A stretch of DNA of 64,000 bases from Cladopsammia gracilis (lineage: Eukaryota; Cnidaria; Anthozoa; Scleractinia; Dendrophylliidae). Below, in pieces: positions 36,501 through 48,619 of the stretch. The stretch covers positions 124,001 through 188,000 of the forward strand of contig JAJGOT010000420.1 of NCBI GenBank assembly GCA_022457155.1, given 5' to 3'. The position numbers were made by a program, and so were the translations under genes. The notes beneath the pieces are model-generated. The model had not been told where the DNA came from and searched no databases. It was given only the letters and a program-made list of their open reading frames with translations. Numbering within the stretch: the stretch's first letter is position 1; every line of letters starts with the position of its first letter.

Positions 36501-39500
36501 AAAATCCTTAGCCTAGAAAAAACGTTAAACTGCTGGAAAAAAGGATAAATATTGTTAAAACTTTGGGTTTATCGAAACTGATATATAACGAACTCTTTAT
36601 TTTATACATACTGAGATTTTCTGATAGAATTTCGCGCGTGAAAACCCCGTTCGGGAATTTTCGCAGCCAATCAGAATGGCGAAACGACTTTCTCACACGT
36701 GAGAAAAGCATTTCGTCCAATCACAAAGCACCTGTCAAAACATATCGATATTTTCAAAGGCGCTTGTACTGTCGCTGGCGCTAGCGTTTTCATTCACAAA
36801 AATATTTGCTTGAACTTTTAATTCTTTATTCAAAACTCAAGAGATGACTGAAAGTTCCGGATTTATGTCCTTGGACAAACCAATTGAAGAGCAGGAAAAC
36901 AAAACACTCGAGCGAAAACGCGAAGAGATGTTAATCTACTAACCGTATTCTTAAAAGACAAGAGCGAAACAACAACAACAAGAAATTTAACCAGAAGAAC
37001 TCAATAAGTACGTATGCGAATTTATTTTAAGTGTTAAAAGAAAAGACGGCGAAGACTACGAGCCTTCAAGCCTTCGAGGATTGATTTCGAGTTTCAACCG
37101 GCATTTGAAAGAAAGTAAATACCCTGTGCGCATTATTGAAGACAAAGCGTTTGAAAAAGCAAGAAAATGTCTGGAAGCTCGAAGCAAACAACTGAAAAAA
37201 GAAGGCAAAGGAAACAAACCAAATGCAGCGAAGCTTTAAGCGACGAGGAGGTGAACATTCTTTATGATTTCCGATCGATTCTGTACAATTTTTAATTATT
37301 GTATTCTCACTACTTGATTGTTTGAGACTCTGGCGGTCAACGTAATTTATTCCAGAGCTGTTTATTTTCGAGACAAAAGTAAATAAAACATACCTTGGCA
37401 TAAAATCTCAGTATGTATAAAATAAACAAATTACAGCATGGGCAGTGCTTTGTACGGCATTTACGCACTCGTTGGTTTGTATCAGAAATCTCACTCGTTC
37501 GCTGCGCTCACTCGTTCGATTTCTGATACGCCACCAACTCGTGCGTAAACGCCGTACGCGCGCACTGCCCATGAAGTAATCTATATGTTCTTACGATACC
37601 TGAACATTTGATCTATAAGTTGACTTTCAATTTTATTTGGGAAGATAAACGAGCAAAGATAAAGAAAACAACGATTATCAGAGAGAGACAGCAAGGTGGG
37701 CTTAAAATGATTAATTTCGAAATTATGGAAAAAGCTCTCAAGTTGACTTGGATTGAGCGGTTAAAGTCGCATAATGAAGCTTCGCGGAAAACGATCCCGG
37801 AATTTTGTACAAGACAATATGGTGGGATATCTTTTTTAATTGACGGTCAGTTCGATTTTAAGTCACTTCATTTAGATAACCTTCCAGATTTCTACGCTAC
37901 CGTTCTTAAGTATTGGCAAGACTTCAATAAGCCAACGATACTTAATGAACGTATTTCAACAGACGCGGAAATAATCTGGAACAATCGAAAAATTGATGGG
38001 AAACCCATTTTCGACAACTCGTGGTTCAAGAAAGGTATTATTCATATCAATGAACTATTAAATGAAAATCATGATTTCCTTTCTTTGGTTGATCTAAAAG
38101 AAAAATTCGACTTAATCACACCTTTTACTTAACATAACATAACATAACATAACATAACATAACATAACATAACATAACATAACATAACATAACATAACAT
38201 AACATAACATAACATAACATAACATAACATAACATAACATAACATAACATAACATAACATAACATAACATAACATAACATAACATAACATAACATAACAT
38301 AACATAACATAACATAACATAACATAACATAACATAACATAACATAACATAACATAACATAACATAACATAACATAACATAACATAACATAACATAACAT
38401 AACATAACATAACATAACATAACATAACATAACATAACATAACATAACATAACATAACATAACATATTTTACAATAACTGTGCGAATTCTCGCGCGCTGA
38501 TTGGCTAATTTTTATTATCAATAAGAGTACAGACGCATAAAACGATAAAACTGACGCCATCAGCGAAAGTTTTTCCAAACTTGTCAGCGCTGCGCTTTTT
38601 GTGGCGAGAATTCTTTCACAAATCCAGAATTATTCAATGAGGAAATCGTCCAAAATAGATGAGATGAACCTCAAGAAGCTAAAACACAACCTTAAAGCGG
38701 AAAGATGAAGATGTTTGTTGAGAATCCAGACCTGAAAATTGGCGGTGAGCAGGATTATAGTGCTGCGAGTCGCTGAAATAAGCTTTACCGGAGGTGAACT
38801 GAACCGTGTTTCAACAGATTATTTGAGAACAGTTTTAACCGAAATAAAGGTTAGTTTCAAAATTCCAATTTTTCTATGTGTTTCTGACTTCCTCTACTCA
38901 AACTTTTAATTTACGAGCCCGTGTTTCTCCGACTATGGCTATGAAATTCTGGTTTTGTGGCGATCGCATCTTGCATTTCCTTCCTTCATTTCAACATCAG
39001 TTTTAGCGTTTTGTTATTGTAAAAAACAAATTGACGTCAGTTTTTTATGCGTCTGTCCTGTTATTGATGATAAAATTCGTCATAACATTGTCAAAGTAAT
39101 AACATAACATAACATAACATAACATAACATAACATAACATAACATAACATAACATAACATAACATAACATAACATAACATAACATAACATAACATAACAT
39201 AACATAACATAACATAACATAACATAACATAACATAACATAACATAACATAAAACCTTTATTTTGACACGATAAGAATTAAAGCTAAAAAGCTTGTGGGG
39301 TCGTGTACACTATCTAATCTATGCTAAATAAACTATGTACATAAAAATTAATAAGTAAGGAACTAATAACAAAATGTTAATCTAAAACCTTAAAATCATA
39401 ATTTTAATTCTAAAAATACACGTAATCACTGTCTCTATATCGCAATGATGTGGCAGTGGAACTGTCGAAGATAAAATTATTAAAATATCCCTTGGTAATA

Positions 39501-40567
39501 AGCAGTCTTTTGATTTCTTTAAAGTTCAAATTATCTATTTTATTATTACAATTAACTAAATTCCAAAGAGCTGACCCACGAAAGGTTAATGAGTCTCTCA
39601 TAAATCTGCTGTTCCATCTCGGGATCACAGCTACATCCTGACCACGTAATGAAGAAGAACTTTCACGCTTTCTAAAGATGTTCTTAGAAAGGCAGTCTGG
39701 GAGGATATCATTATTTGCGTTATAAAAAAGCTTAAATATTTCTACTTTATACTAGGTTTTTTTAATTTATACTAGGTATTATGGCCTAATTAAAGCTATC
39801 CACTCAAAACGGAAAAGAATAATAAACAATTCATTATGCAATACAGATGCCGCAGCGTTTTCAAACCCCAGCAAAACCACACTTACCACCCGCGCTGCTT
39901 ACTCTTCTTTACTTAACAAGATAACTGTGCCTCCAACTTGTGAGAATAAAATTTTAAAGTGTGGGTTTATTAAGGACAACATTCATGAAGTATACTTGCT
40001 TCCGTTCAAAGTCACCAAACAGACAAAGTTAATTGCTTTCCAATATAAAATAGTTCATAACGTCCTTCCAAACCAAATTAATCTGTTTCACGCCGGAAAA
40101 ACTGAAAATGACATCTGCCCGCTTTACAACTGTGAAAAACAAACAACCACTCACATGTTATTCAAATGCATCAAATCCAACACTTTTTGGGATTCTTTTG
40201 TAAATTGGTGGTACCAGAAATTCAATCAAAATGTTAATTTAAATGAATACATAATTTTATATGGATGGCATCAAAACACACCATATAATTATTTACTAAA
40301 CTATGCTCTTCTTATTGCAAAATATCACATTTTCGCTACCAGCATGTGCAACGGCGTTTTGGACTTTGACAGCTTTTTATTACGGTTGAAAAACGACATA
40401 ATCATTATAAGAGAAATATCTTTTCAGAACAAGTCTGTCGAAAAATTCAATTCTACATGGGTACGCCTATTGTAATCCTTGTGTTTTGTTCATCTTATAT
40501 TTTCTTAATTTTATGTAAAATAATGTTTGTATGTAAAATGATTTATGTAAAAGGTTGTTTGTATGGA

Positions 40568-40603
<36 letters not shown>

Positions 40604-41101
40604 CAAAAAAATTGTAAATAGTGTAAAACAACATTTTGTAAGTATTTTGCGCTTTATAAATATTAAAGTTGTTATTGTTATTAAAAAAAAAGGATGGCCG
40701 CCGTGACGTCACGTGCACTGAACCAGCAATAATGACGTCGTCCCTCGTGATCACTCGCAATAACTCCTGGACACGCCTTGTCACTACCAGTAACAACAAA
40801 TGACGATTTAAACTCAAGAAACCACGTACTCTTGCCTAAATGCCTAATTGTAACATCCAAAACAACATTCAGGCATAATATGACAGCAATGCATGATGGG
40901 AAGAACTTACAGGGGATAGCCCGAAGGGCACTTTGATCGATTTTGTCGTGTGTGTACTTGTTTTTGTAAATAAATTTGGGTAAAGCATTTAAAAAATATC
41001 ATTTTACCTAATTTTCTTATTGAATTGTCAAGGGTTCTAAACAGTAAGTACACGTTATAAATCAGTGGACTCGTGGTATAATAGCACAATGCATATGGGC
41101 C

Positions 41102-41138
<37 letters not shown>

Positions 41139-44100
41139 CTTTATTTATACACGGTTAGAAATATCAGTATTTACAATATAAAAAAGCAATTCACTGTTTT
41201 ACATATTTGCCGTGTGAGAGTCCGATAGGGAAAACCATTCACTGATACCTTTTTTAAAAAAGGCTCAATGATTGAGTTGTTCTTAGTTCCTCTGGAAGGT
41301 ATATTCCACAGGAAAGCTCCACTACAGCTAAAGCTTCGCTTTAGGTAGTCAGTTCTCGGCTTAGGTAATGCCAGTCTTTGTTTAACGTCACGAAGATCAT
41401 AAGACGTAACTCTTGGTGTAAACATATCACAGAGATAAATTGGGGCAAGCTTATTAATAACTAGTAATAACTCTTGCAGCCCGGTTTTGTAGTTTTTGAA
41501 GTTTCTCACTCACTGTTGTGACAAGTCATCCCAAACAACACTGCAGTAATCAAAGTGTGGTTGGATGAGGCCTTTGTAAATTTTGATTGCAGTGTGCATG
41601 GATATAAATGGTCTGACTCGTTTAAGTGCACCAATACTGGAAGCAACTTTTTTTTGAAATTACGTGTATGTGCTCTTTCCAGGAAATGTTTTCATCTATG
41701 TAAAGCCCAAGAGATTTTCTATAATTAATTTGATTTATTATGACGCCGTCTACATTGATGTTAATTGTGCAATCGTTCAGATACTGTAATTTTTGACGCG
41801 AGCTAATGACCATAACCTCAGTTTTAGCAACATTGAGACTTAACTTATTGGCCTTGAGCCAGAGATTGATATACTTCAATTCACTGTTAATTTGATTTTC
41901 GAGATCAACAAGGCCAGATGCGGCAAAAGTGACATTCGTGTCATCAGCATACATTCTTGGGGAGCCTCGATTTAGGCAATTTGGTAAATCATTTATGTAA
42001 ATCAGAAATAGTAGCGGACCGATTATTGACCCTTGCGGTACTCCACAGTTTAAAGGGCTAGCACTAGATAAATGATTATTTATATTGCATCTTTGCATAC
42101 GATTTGTTAAGTAAGATTCAAACCACGCCCGGGAATTTTGAATCAGCTCCATATCTATCAAGTTTTTGTAAGATAATTTTATGGTCTATAGTATCAAAAG
42201 CTTTCTTTAGATCAATGAAGACGACGCCATTAAGATAACCTTTGTCGATATTAACGCACCAATTATTGGTGGTTTCCAGCAAAGCCGTGAGAGTACTATG
42301 AAGACAGCGAAAGCCTGACTGACAATTGGATAATAGAGCATTTCATTAAGATAATAATATAATTGGTCATGAACAATTTTCTCGAAGATTTTGGCCACGG
42401 CAGGAATGACAGATATAGGTCGATAAATACAGGTCTAGCTAATAACAGCTCGAAAATACTGAAATACTGTCAAAGCTCTATGAAACTTTTCCCCCCAAAA
42501 GTGCTTTCTTTAAAAATACTGACTGAGACTGTTAGGGGAAAAATATATTTGGAAACCGAGCGTCAACAAATTTACCCCCTTTTTGTAAAAAAGGGCTTTG
42601 GTTGTAAATATTTGAAATTGTGTCGTATAAAGAGCGGGCAAATGTACATCCTTCAAGAGTATTATATAGCGCATCTTTTAGTAAAATGGTAGTAATTAAT
42701 TAACAAGTGTCGATGTATCAATCGATGTAAGTGATAAATAGCTAGACTAATTCTGGTTAATAACGCGCGTGATTTTTTCCAAGAAATCATCTTTTGTCCT
42801 AATCATTGTATAAATAATTTCATTTCTGGCATAGCGTATTCCATCATGACCACATTACCCAAGGGCTTCACAATCGTTAGTACTCTTGCGGTGATAAACG
42901 CAAATATGAGCCAACCCGTGAATAAGAAATGGTAACGCGTAACGCGATTTTGCGGCAGTAATATGCTTTTATACTGACACGGTTCGATATTTTTAAAAAA
43001 TTAAACGTAATGACTGCTGAAGAACGCAAAAAAAAAGGTTCAAGGCGAGATTTGAACTCGAGCCGTCTGACTGCTGTCTGATAGCCGTAACAAGAACCAC
43101 GACACCAGGCCACGAAAACCTACGATAACTAGAAGGGTAAAATTTTATTATTTTAACGTAGATATGCGGTGAAACGCGTATTTAAATCCGTTTCAAGGCT
43201 GCAGCTCGGTTTTAATTTTGCAATAAAAGACTCCAACTGCGAAACGTCTTAGTTATTGTTATCGCTGTTCTTTTTACGCAACGCATTCGATAAGATTGCC
43301 AAATTTAGCTTTTCAACGCGTAACGCAATGTACGGTATTTTTAAATTATAAACACGGCTCGATATCTTTTAAAATAGTTATCCGCGATATGATATGTGTG
43401 ATCTTTAAGATATACATATTCTGTTAGTAGAAAAATACCAGGATATACATTTTCACTTGGGAAACAGATATCAGATCCACTGACGACATATGACTGGTTG
43501 AATTTGGTTTATGACGTTTATTCATCAAAGGACTCCAAATGCGAAATATCTTTAAGCTAATTGTTGTTCATATTCGTTTACAGTAAATCAGTTATTGCTA
43601 TCGCTGGATTTACGTTATTCTTGTTACGCATGCATTCGTGTTTTAATACGTTTAAAAACAAAACTAATTTAAAACACGTGACAAAAGTTTACAGCTGATG
43701 GAAGGATAGCCTGGTCGATCGCGGCCCCGTCCCTCCTGAGTCCCTCCCCCTCTCTGAGAGAGGGGGAGGGACGGGGCCGCGATCGACCTCGGACGTCTCA
43801 GAATCAGGCTAATGGAAGGAGTGAGTGAGTGAGTGCTCATTTGCATATCTGTCTCCGTTACCGATAACCCGTTCATTACGCATGCACGTATTTACGGGTT
43901 AAAAAGTACGTTGCTTTTGGGGTGGCATTACATTTAATTCAAGTATCATGATCAAAAGATAGCCAGGAACATGCAATGTCAGCTGAATGATCGAAGTACA
44001 ACCTCGCCCCCTAGAAACCTCTGAAGAAGGTTGCCAAAATGCTCTTAGAATCGTGGAGTATATTGTCGCGTCAGAAACATGATGAATATCTTCGTTTCGT

Positions 44101-47100
44101 TTGAACCACGGTTCCAGATCTCCAGAAAACAAATACGGCCATTTCATCGTGTGTCACATGACAAAATACTCCACGATTCTTGGAGTATTTTGGCAGCCTT
44201 GACCAGGGGTTTATACTTTTATATGTTTATACGATATAATGGATCCTCAAATCAAGCTTTGAATAGAAAAGTCTACTCAAGACAATGAAGACATACACTT
44301 ACCGCCAGTGAAGCTTCAGTCTATAGCCAATGCTTTCCTTAATCATAGATCGCATACCATCCATCAGGGAGGAAAAGCCTTTTGTAATAAAACCACAGGA
44401 TTGCGCTGTATTGGCTTTTTCTGTTGAAATATAAATTATCCGTGACTCTGGTTCACCGCAAGGAAAGGCCCTTTTCAGCTTCTTTGTCACATCATTTTCA
44501 ACTTCTTCAATCTCTTTCACTTTCACGCAATCCCACTTGTTGCACACAAACAAAACGCACTTGGACAACAGCAACTCAAGTGGTTGTTCACTTTCTTCTG
44601 TTTCTTCTGTTTTATTCTCAACTCCGAAAGCTTTCTTGACCTTTTCAAACAGTTTTTCAAGCTGTCGAGTAGAGATGATAACTTCCTTTAATATGAAGCT
44701 CTCGGTCATAAAAATAATAAGTGGTTATCTTTATCTGTGCGACCTTTTCAATCCAATGTTGAAAGCGAAGCTAAAAATGAGCAACAAATTGCAACTCGTT
44801 GTAATTATTTGATGGCCCTTACAAAGCGGCGCGTGTTTTTTAACCTATAAAATTGGTAAAAAAGCGAATAAAACATTCTAATCTGTGCACATGCGCCGAA
44901 CCGTGAAACCATCCCTTTAATCAGTATTTTTAGGTCGTTTAAAGGAGGGCTAAATTTTATACAATGGTATGGTTATACCTCTTTGTTAGAGAGGTTTTCA
45001 ATTCAGTGAAGTAAAAGCAAAACCAAAGAAATTACTCTGGCCAATCACAACAGATGCAGACAATCCAATGAACCAATCAGACTGGACATAGTTAGGTTAG
45101 TATAGGATATTTAAATAACACTAAATAAAAGATGTTGTAAGCCAACAGAATGCATGTGAACAAGTCACGATTGGTTTTGGTTTTACTTCTGATTGGTTGA
45201 GAAAGTAACAGGACCTTAGATTTTTGTCCAGACCTAAAAATTAGTAATTGCGTAGTAGAAAATGAAATTTGTGAAATTATGGGATTTGATGAGATATTCG
45301 TAAAAGAGGATGATTAATGCCTGCTTGCCAAAAATCGACATTTTATGCAATTTGGGGCGACATATTGACAGTTTAATGCTCTGATGACTCCATACAAATC
45401 CTTCTAATTATTTTGCCTTGGTTCAAATACTGTAAAATTTCGAAATAAAGCCCCGGGGTCTTGTATATATATAATATATATATATTAGGAATTTTACGGT
45501 ATCTTACCAAATCCCATAGTTACACAAATTTATCCTTTTTGTGACGTCAAACTCAACCACAGTGCTTCTAATATCATGCTTTGGTATGAATGAATTATGT
45601 CCGTGGCAGACTAAGTCCCCGAAACAAATTCTCTTTTAAGACGTTTGCGATTATACGACAATTTATGCAGACAATTTAAGTCCATTTGCACGGCTGGAAA
45701 ACCCACATCTGATTGCAGTCAATTTTCATTGCATTTATAATTCATCATTTTATGAAGTGGAATGTTCATGAGAAACAAGCCGAACGGATTGTTTATCTAA
45801 GAAGAAAAGGTCAATTAGAGGGAGTAATTCTCTCTTTTAGTTTAGCTTGGTGTGTAGAAAGAATGCTGTGTATAACTAAGTATTAATTTTGTGAACAGTT
45901 TCTACTTTCAGATGAAATTGAATATCTGAAATAAAAGCCACTATTATTTTATAAATTGTATTGTTTTGGGTTGACTGTTGGATTTGCGCCAGTTCACACT
46001 GAAACTAATTGCGGACGAGGTGGCGAAGAGTGTGTATTTGTACAGTGAAGCGTAAAGAAAAATCTGATTTTCCTCAGACCGTGAAACAGTTTCTTGTAGT
46101 TAGCGTATAATAGTCAAATAGACAAAAGAAAACAATGGAAATAAGATCTACTAACCTCTGTTAGTGTACTAACTATTTCACGGTCTGCGGAAATTAACAA
46201 ATTTACACCGGTTTTCCGTGGTGTGGACTCTTATTTACCACGATTTACGTCATCACATGGTCAAAATGTTGTGGACTCACGAGGCGCAGCCGAGTGAGTC
46301 AGCAACAAATTTATTTAGAAAAAATACAATATTTAGAAAAAATACAAGGAAAAATCGAAGTCTTGTTACAAAACGTGACAGCAAAGAAAGAGCAAGCGTT
46401 GTCTATAACTTTCTCGCAATCTGATTGGTTTCTTTCAAGCGCACGTGATGTTTGCGTCAGCACCGTTGTCTGGACTCTCATTTACCACTCACGTCGACCA
46501 ATCAGATTGCGAGTTTAGCGGTAATTGTGGTAAAAAATATTTTATTCGTTTTGTTAGACACGACCAACTAACGTAGGTCGTGGCCACGCGCCTATTGTAC
46601 TTGGTGCACTTGTAGTAATATATATAGATAGCCCAAGCCTAACAGCGTCGCACTTTGAACAAGCTTAATTAAGGTGAAACTTAACCAAGGTGAAACTTAA
46701 CTAAGGTGAAAGGTTGGAACCACAAGAATTAAGATTGACGAACGGGCTATTTTCAATTTTAGCAATTCTCAAAAACAGTATTACGCGACCGTCTGCACAG
46801 TACATTTTTATAGACCGTACAAAAGTTCACAAAAACAACTTTTCTCTGTCTAGAATAACTAGTACCACTAGTTTCCGAATAAAATACAGTTTTTGTTTGT
46901 CAAAAATTGCCCGAGAAACTGATTTGAAAATCAAAAATTGCAAAAATACACAAACATATTTGCATAAGGCGATACGAGTGAAGATAGAACTGTACTATAA
47001 AATCAAAGTCTTGTTTTGTTTACATAAAATCGCTTTTCAAACTATCTAATGAATGAACAAACACATAAAAATGGACAACACAATCTTATTTCGAAAAAAT

Positions 47101-48553
47101 TTATTCAAATCTCCATTAGTTTACGTTTAAAAGCAAAACGCGTACCATTTAAGCTTAATTATAGCTCATCGAGTTCAAGCTTTCTTCGATGTAATTCAAG
47201 AGATCGATACAACTGAATTTAGCACGTTTTAAAATCAATTCTCCAAAACTAACAATAACACCAATAAAAAGTCACTCACAGATTGATATCAACATAAATT
47301 CTCATCGAAAACTTAATCTGTTTTACCTTTAAGTCCCTCGCTTGCTTGGTTCTGAAATTATCTCCCGCATTGATAAAAACGTAATACATGAAGTTCCTCG
47401 AAGCAAGATTTCATCCCTGAAAGCTCGTCTTTTTCCACTAAAGCGGCTTCTGAGTATCCCTTAATTAGTATCCTTGTCTTGAGTAGCAAACCGCGAAATA
47501 TTCAGGGAAATAACGCCTTTAATTTAAACGGTTTTCTCCGCTTAGTAAATTCACAGCAAAACATCAAAGTGTTTTTCTAGCTGACGTGACATTCGGCCGT
47601 GTAACCGCGCGAAAAACAAAGCCTCGCTTTGGTTTCAACATAACGTCGTACGCGCATGTTTTGCGACGTCATACGCGCCCGCGAGCTAGTCCTGCGCGAA
47701 GGCAAGCTAGTCCTGCGCGACGGCGGCGGCGGAGGTCGGGCACACGCGCGCCCGCGAAACATTCCGCTAGCCATGACCATGAAAAATGACGGGCATGGTT
47801 CTATGAGTATGGAGCTGCGCAGCCAGGCCTTCGGCCTGGCGAGTGCTCCGCTATGAACTTGGCAGTGACTTGCCATTGATAAAGGGGTTTAACATAACCC
47901 TTGCCGAAACAGAAATTAGACAAACAGACATTGTATAAAGACACTAGGTCTGATTCCGTTGTTTACTTTTGACTACAATAACTAATTTTGTTTTGGTTTC
48001 GTGACTGAAACAAAATTTGATAGTCAATGACTATTCAACACCAACTTAAATAGACATGAGGAAACAGAGTAATTAGAGAGTAAAATGCACCGTAATCTAT
48101 TTCACAGAATAAGTAAAACCACTCTAAAAGATTTACAGTGAACGTGAAATTTGGTTTGTTTACACACCAACATTGCGAGGACCGCTAAATGGTATGTGTA
48201 ATCGAAAATAAAAGTGGAGTGTAAACGGGATCGGAAACGTTCCTTGAGAAGTACATATATCGACTATTATCCGTAGGCTGTGATACCCTTCCAATATTAA
48301 CTAACTTGTAATAAAACGGAAAAAAATCCTGAAACTCATATTGGGTGGTTTGTGAGGACCACCATTTTACACACACTTTTAGGTGGTTTATGACGACCAC
48401 CGTGAAATTGCTCGTTAAACACGTTTCTCCACCATTTAGGTCGTTTGGAGCAATAAAGTTTACGAGGACCAGGTATCGGTCCTCGCAACTACGGTGGTCC
48501 TTACAACGCCGGTGTGTAAACACATTATGGTCCTTGTAACTACGGTTGGGTGA

Positions 48554-48619
<66 letters not shown>

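Larger units (their letters stand above)
38131..39764 (-). mobile_element. CR1-like LINE 3' end with long ATGTT-repeat tail, inserted in the L1
   Basis: On the minus strand, 39628-39410 encodes a LINE C-terminus ([17 protein letters not shown]). About 155 bases of 3' UTR follow and then the tail (ATGTT)n. The tail is split by another insertion into 39098-39252 and 38131-38464, about 98 units in all. CR1-type LINEs commonly end in short tandem repeats, not poly-A. L1 sense stops at PFT before 38131 and resumes at [10 protein letters not shown] from about 39765. Confidence 0.75.
33530..40690 (+). mobile_element. L1-like LINE (endonuclease plus reverse transcriptase), broken by nested insertions
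   Basis: The pieces read in order. 33789-34260: apurinic-type endonuclease ([13 protein letters not shown]). 34591-34970: the rest of the endonuclease with QTDHSAV. 35197-36548: reverse transcriptase with [44 protein letters not shown] and YADDTTVF. 37578-38130 and 39765-40475: C-terminal part ending in a CCHC-like finger ([18 protein letters not shown]). It has an A-rich/AAT-repeat 3' tail (40568-40601). Stops and frameshifts occur at about 34970-35190, 35763, 35850 and 36548, so it is inactive. Three insertions interrupt it: 34261-34590, about 36590-37577 and about 38131-39764. The LDKKGG and zinc-finger features fit L1/Tx1-type elements. Confidence 0.88.

Noticed and set aside
38112..39245. 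ORFs of repeated Met-Leu-Cys-Tyr-Val
   Set aside because: Pure translation of the (AACAT)n microsatellite tail in several frames at once.
46714..47049. 111-codon plus-strand protein gene
   Set aside because: It lies in a dispersed repeat whose second copy at 62167 loses the frame.
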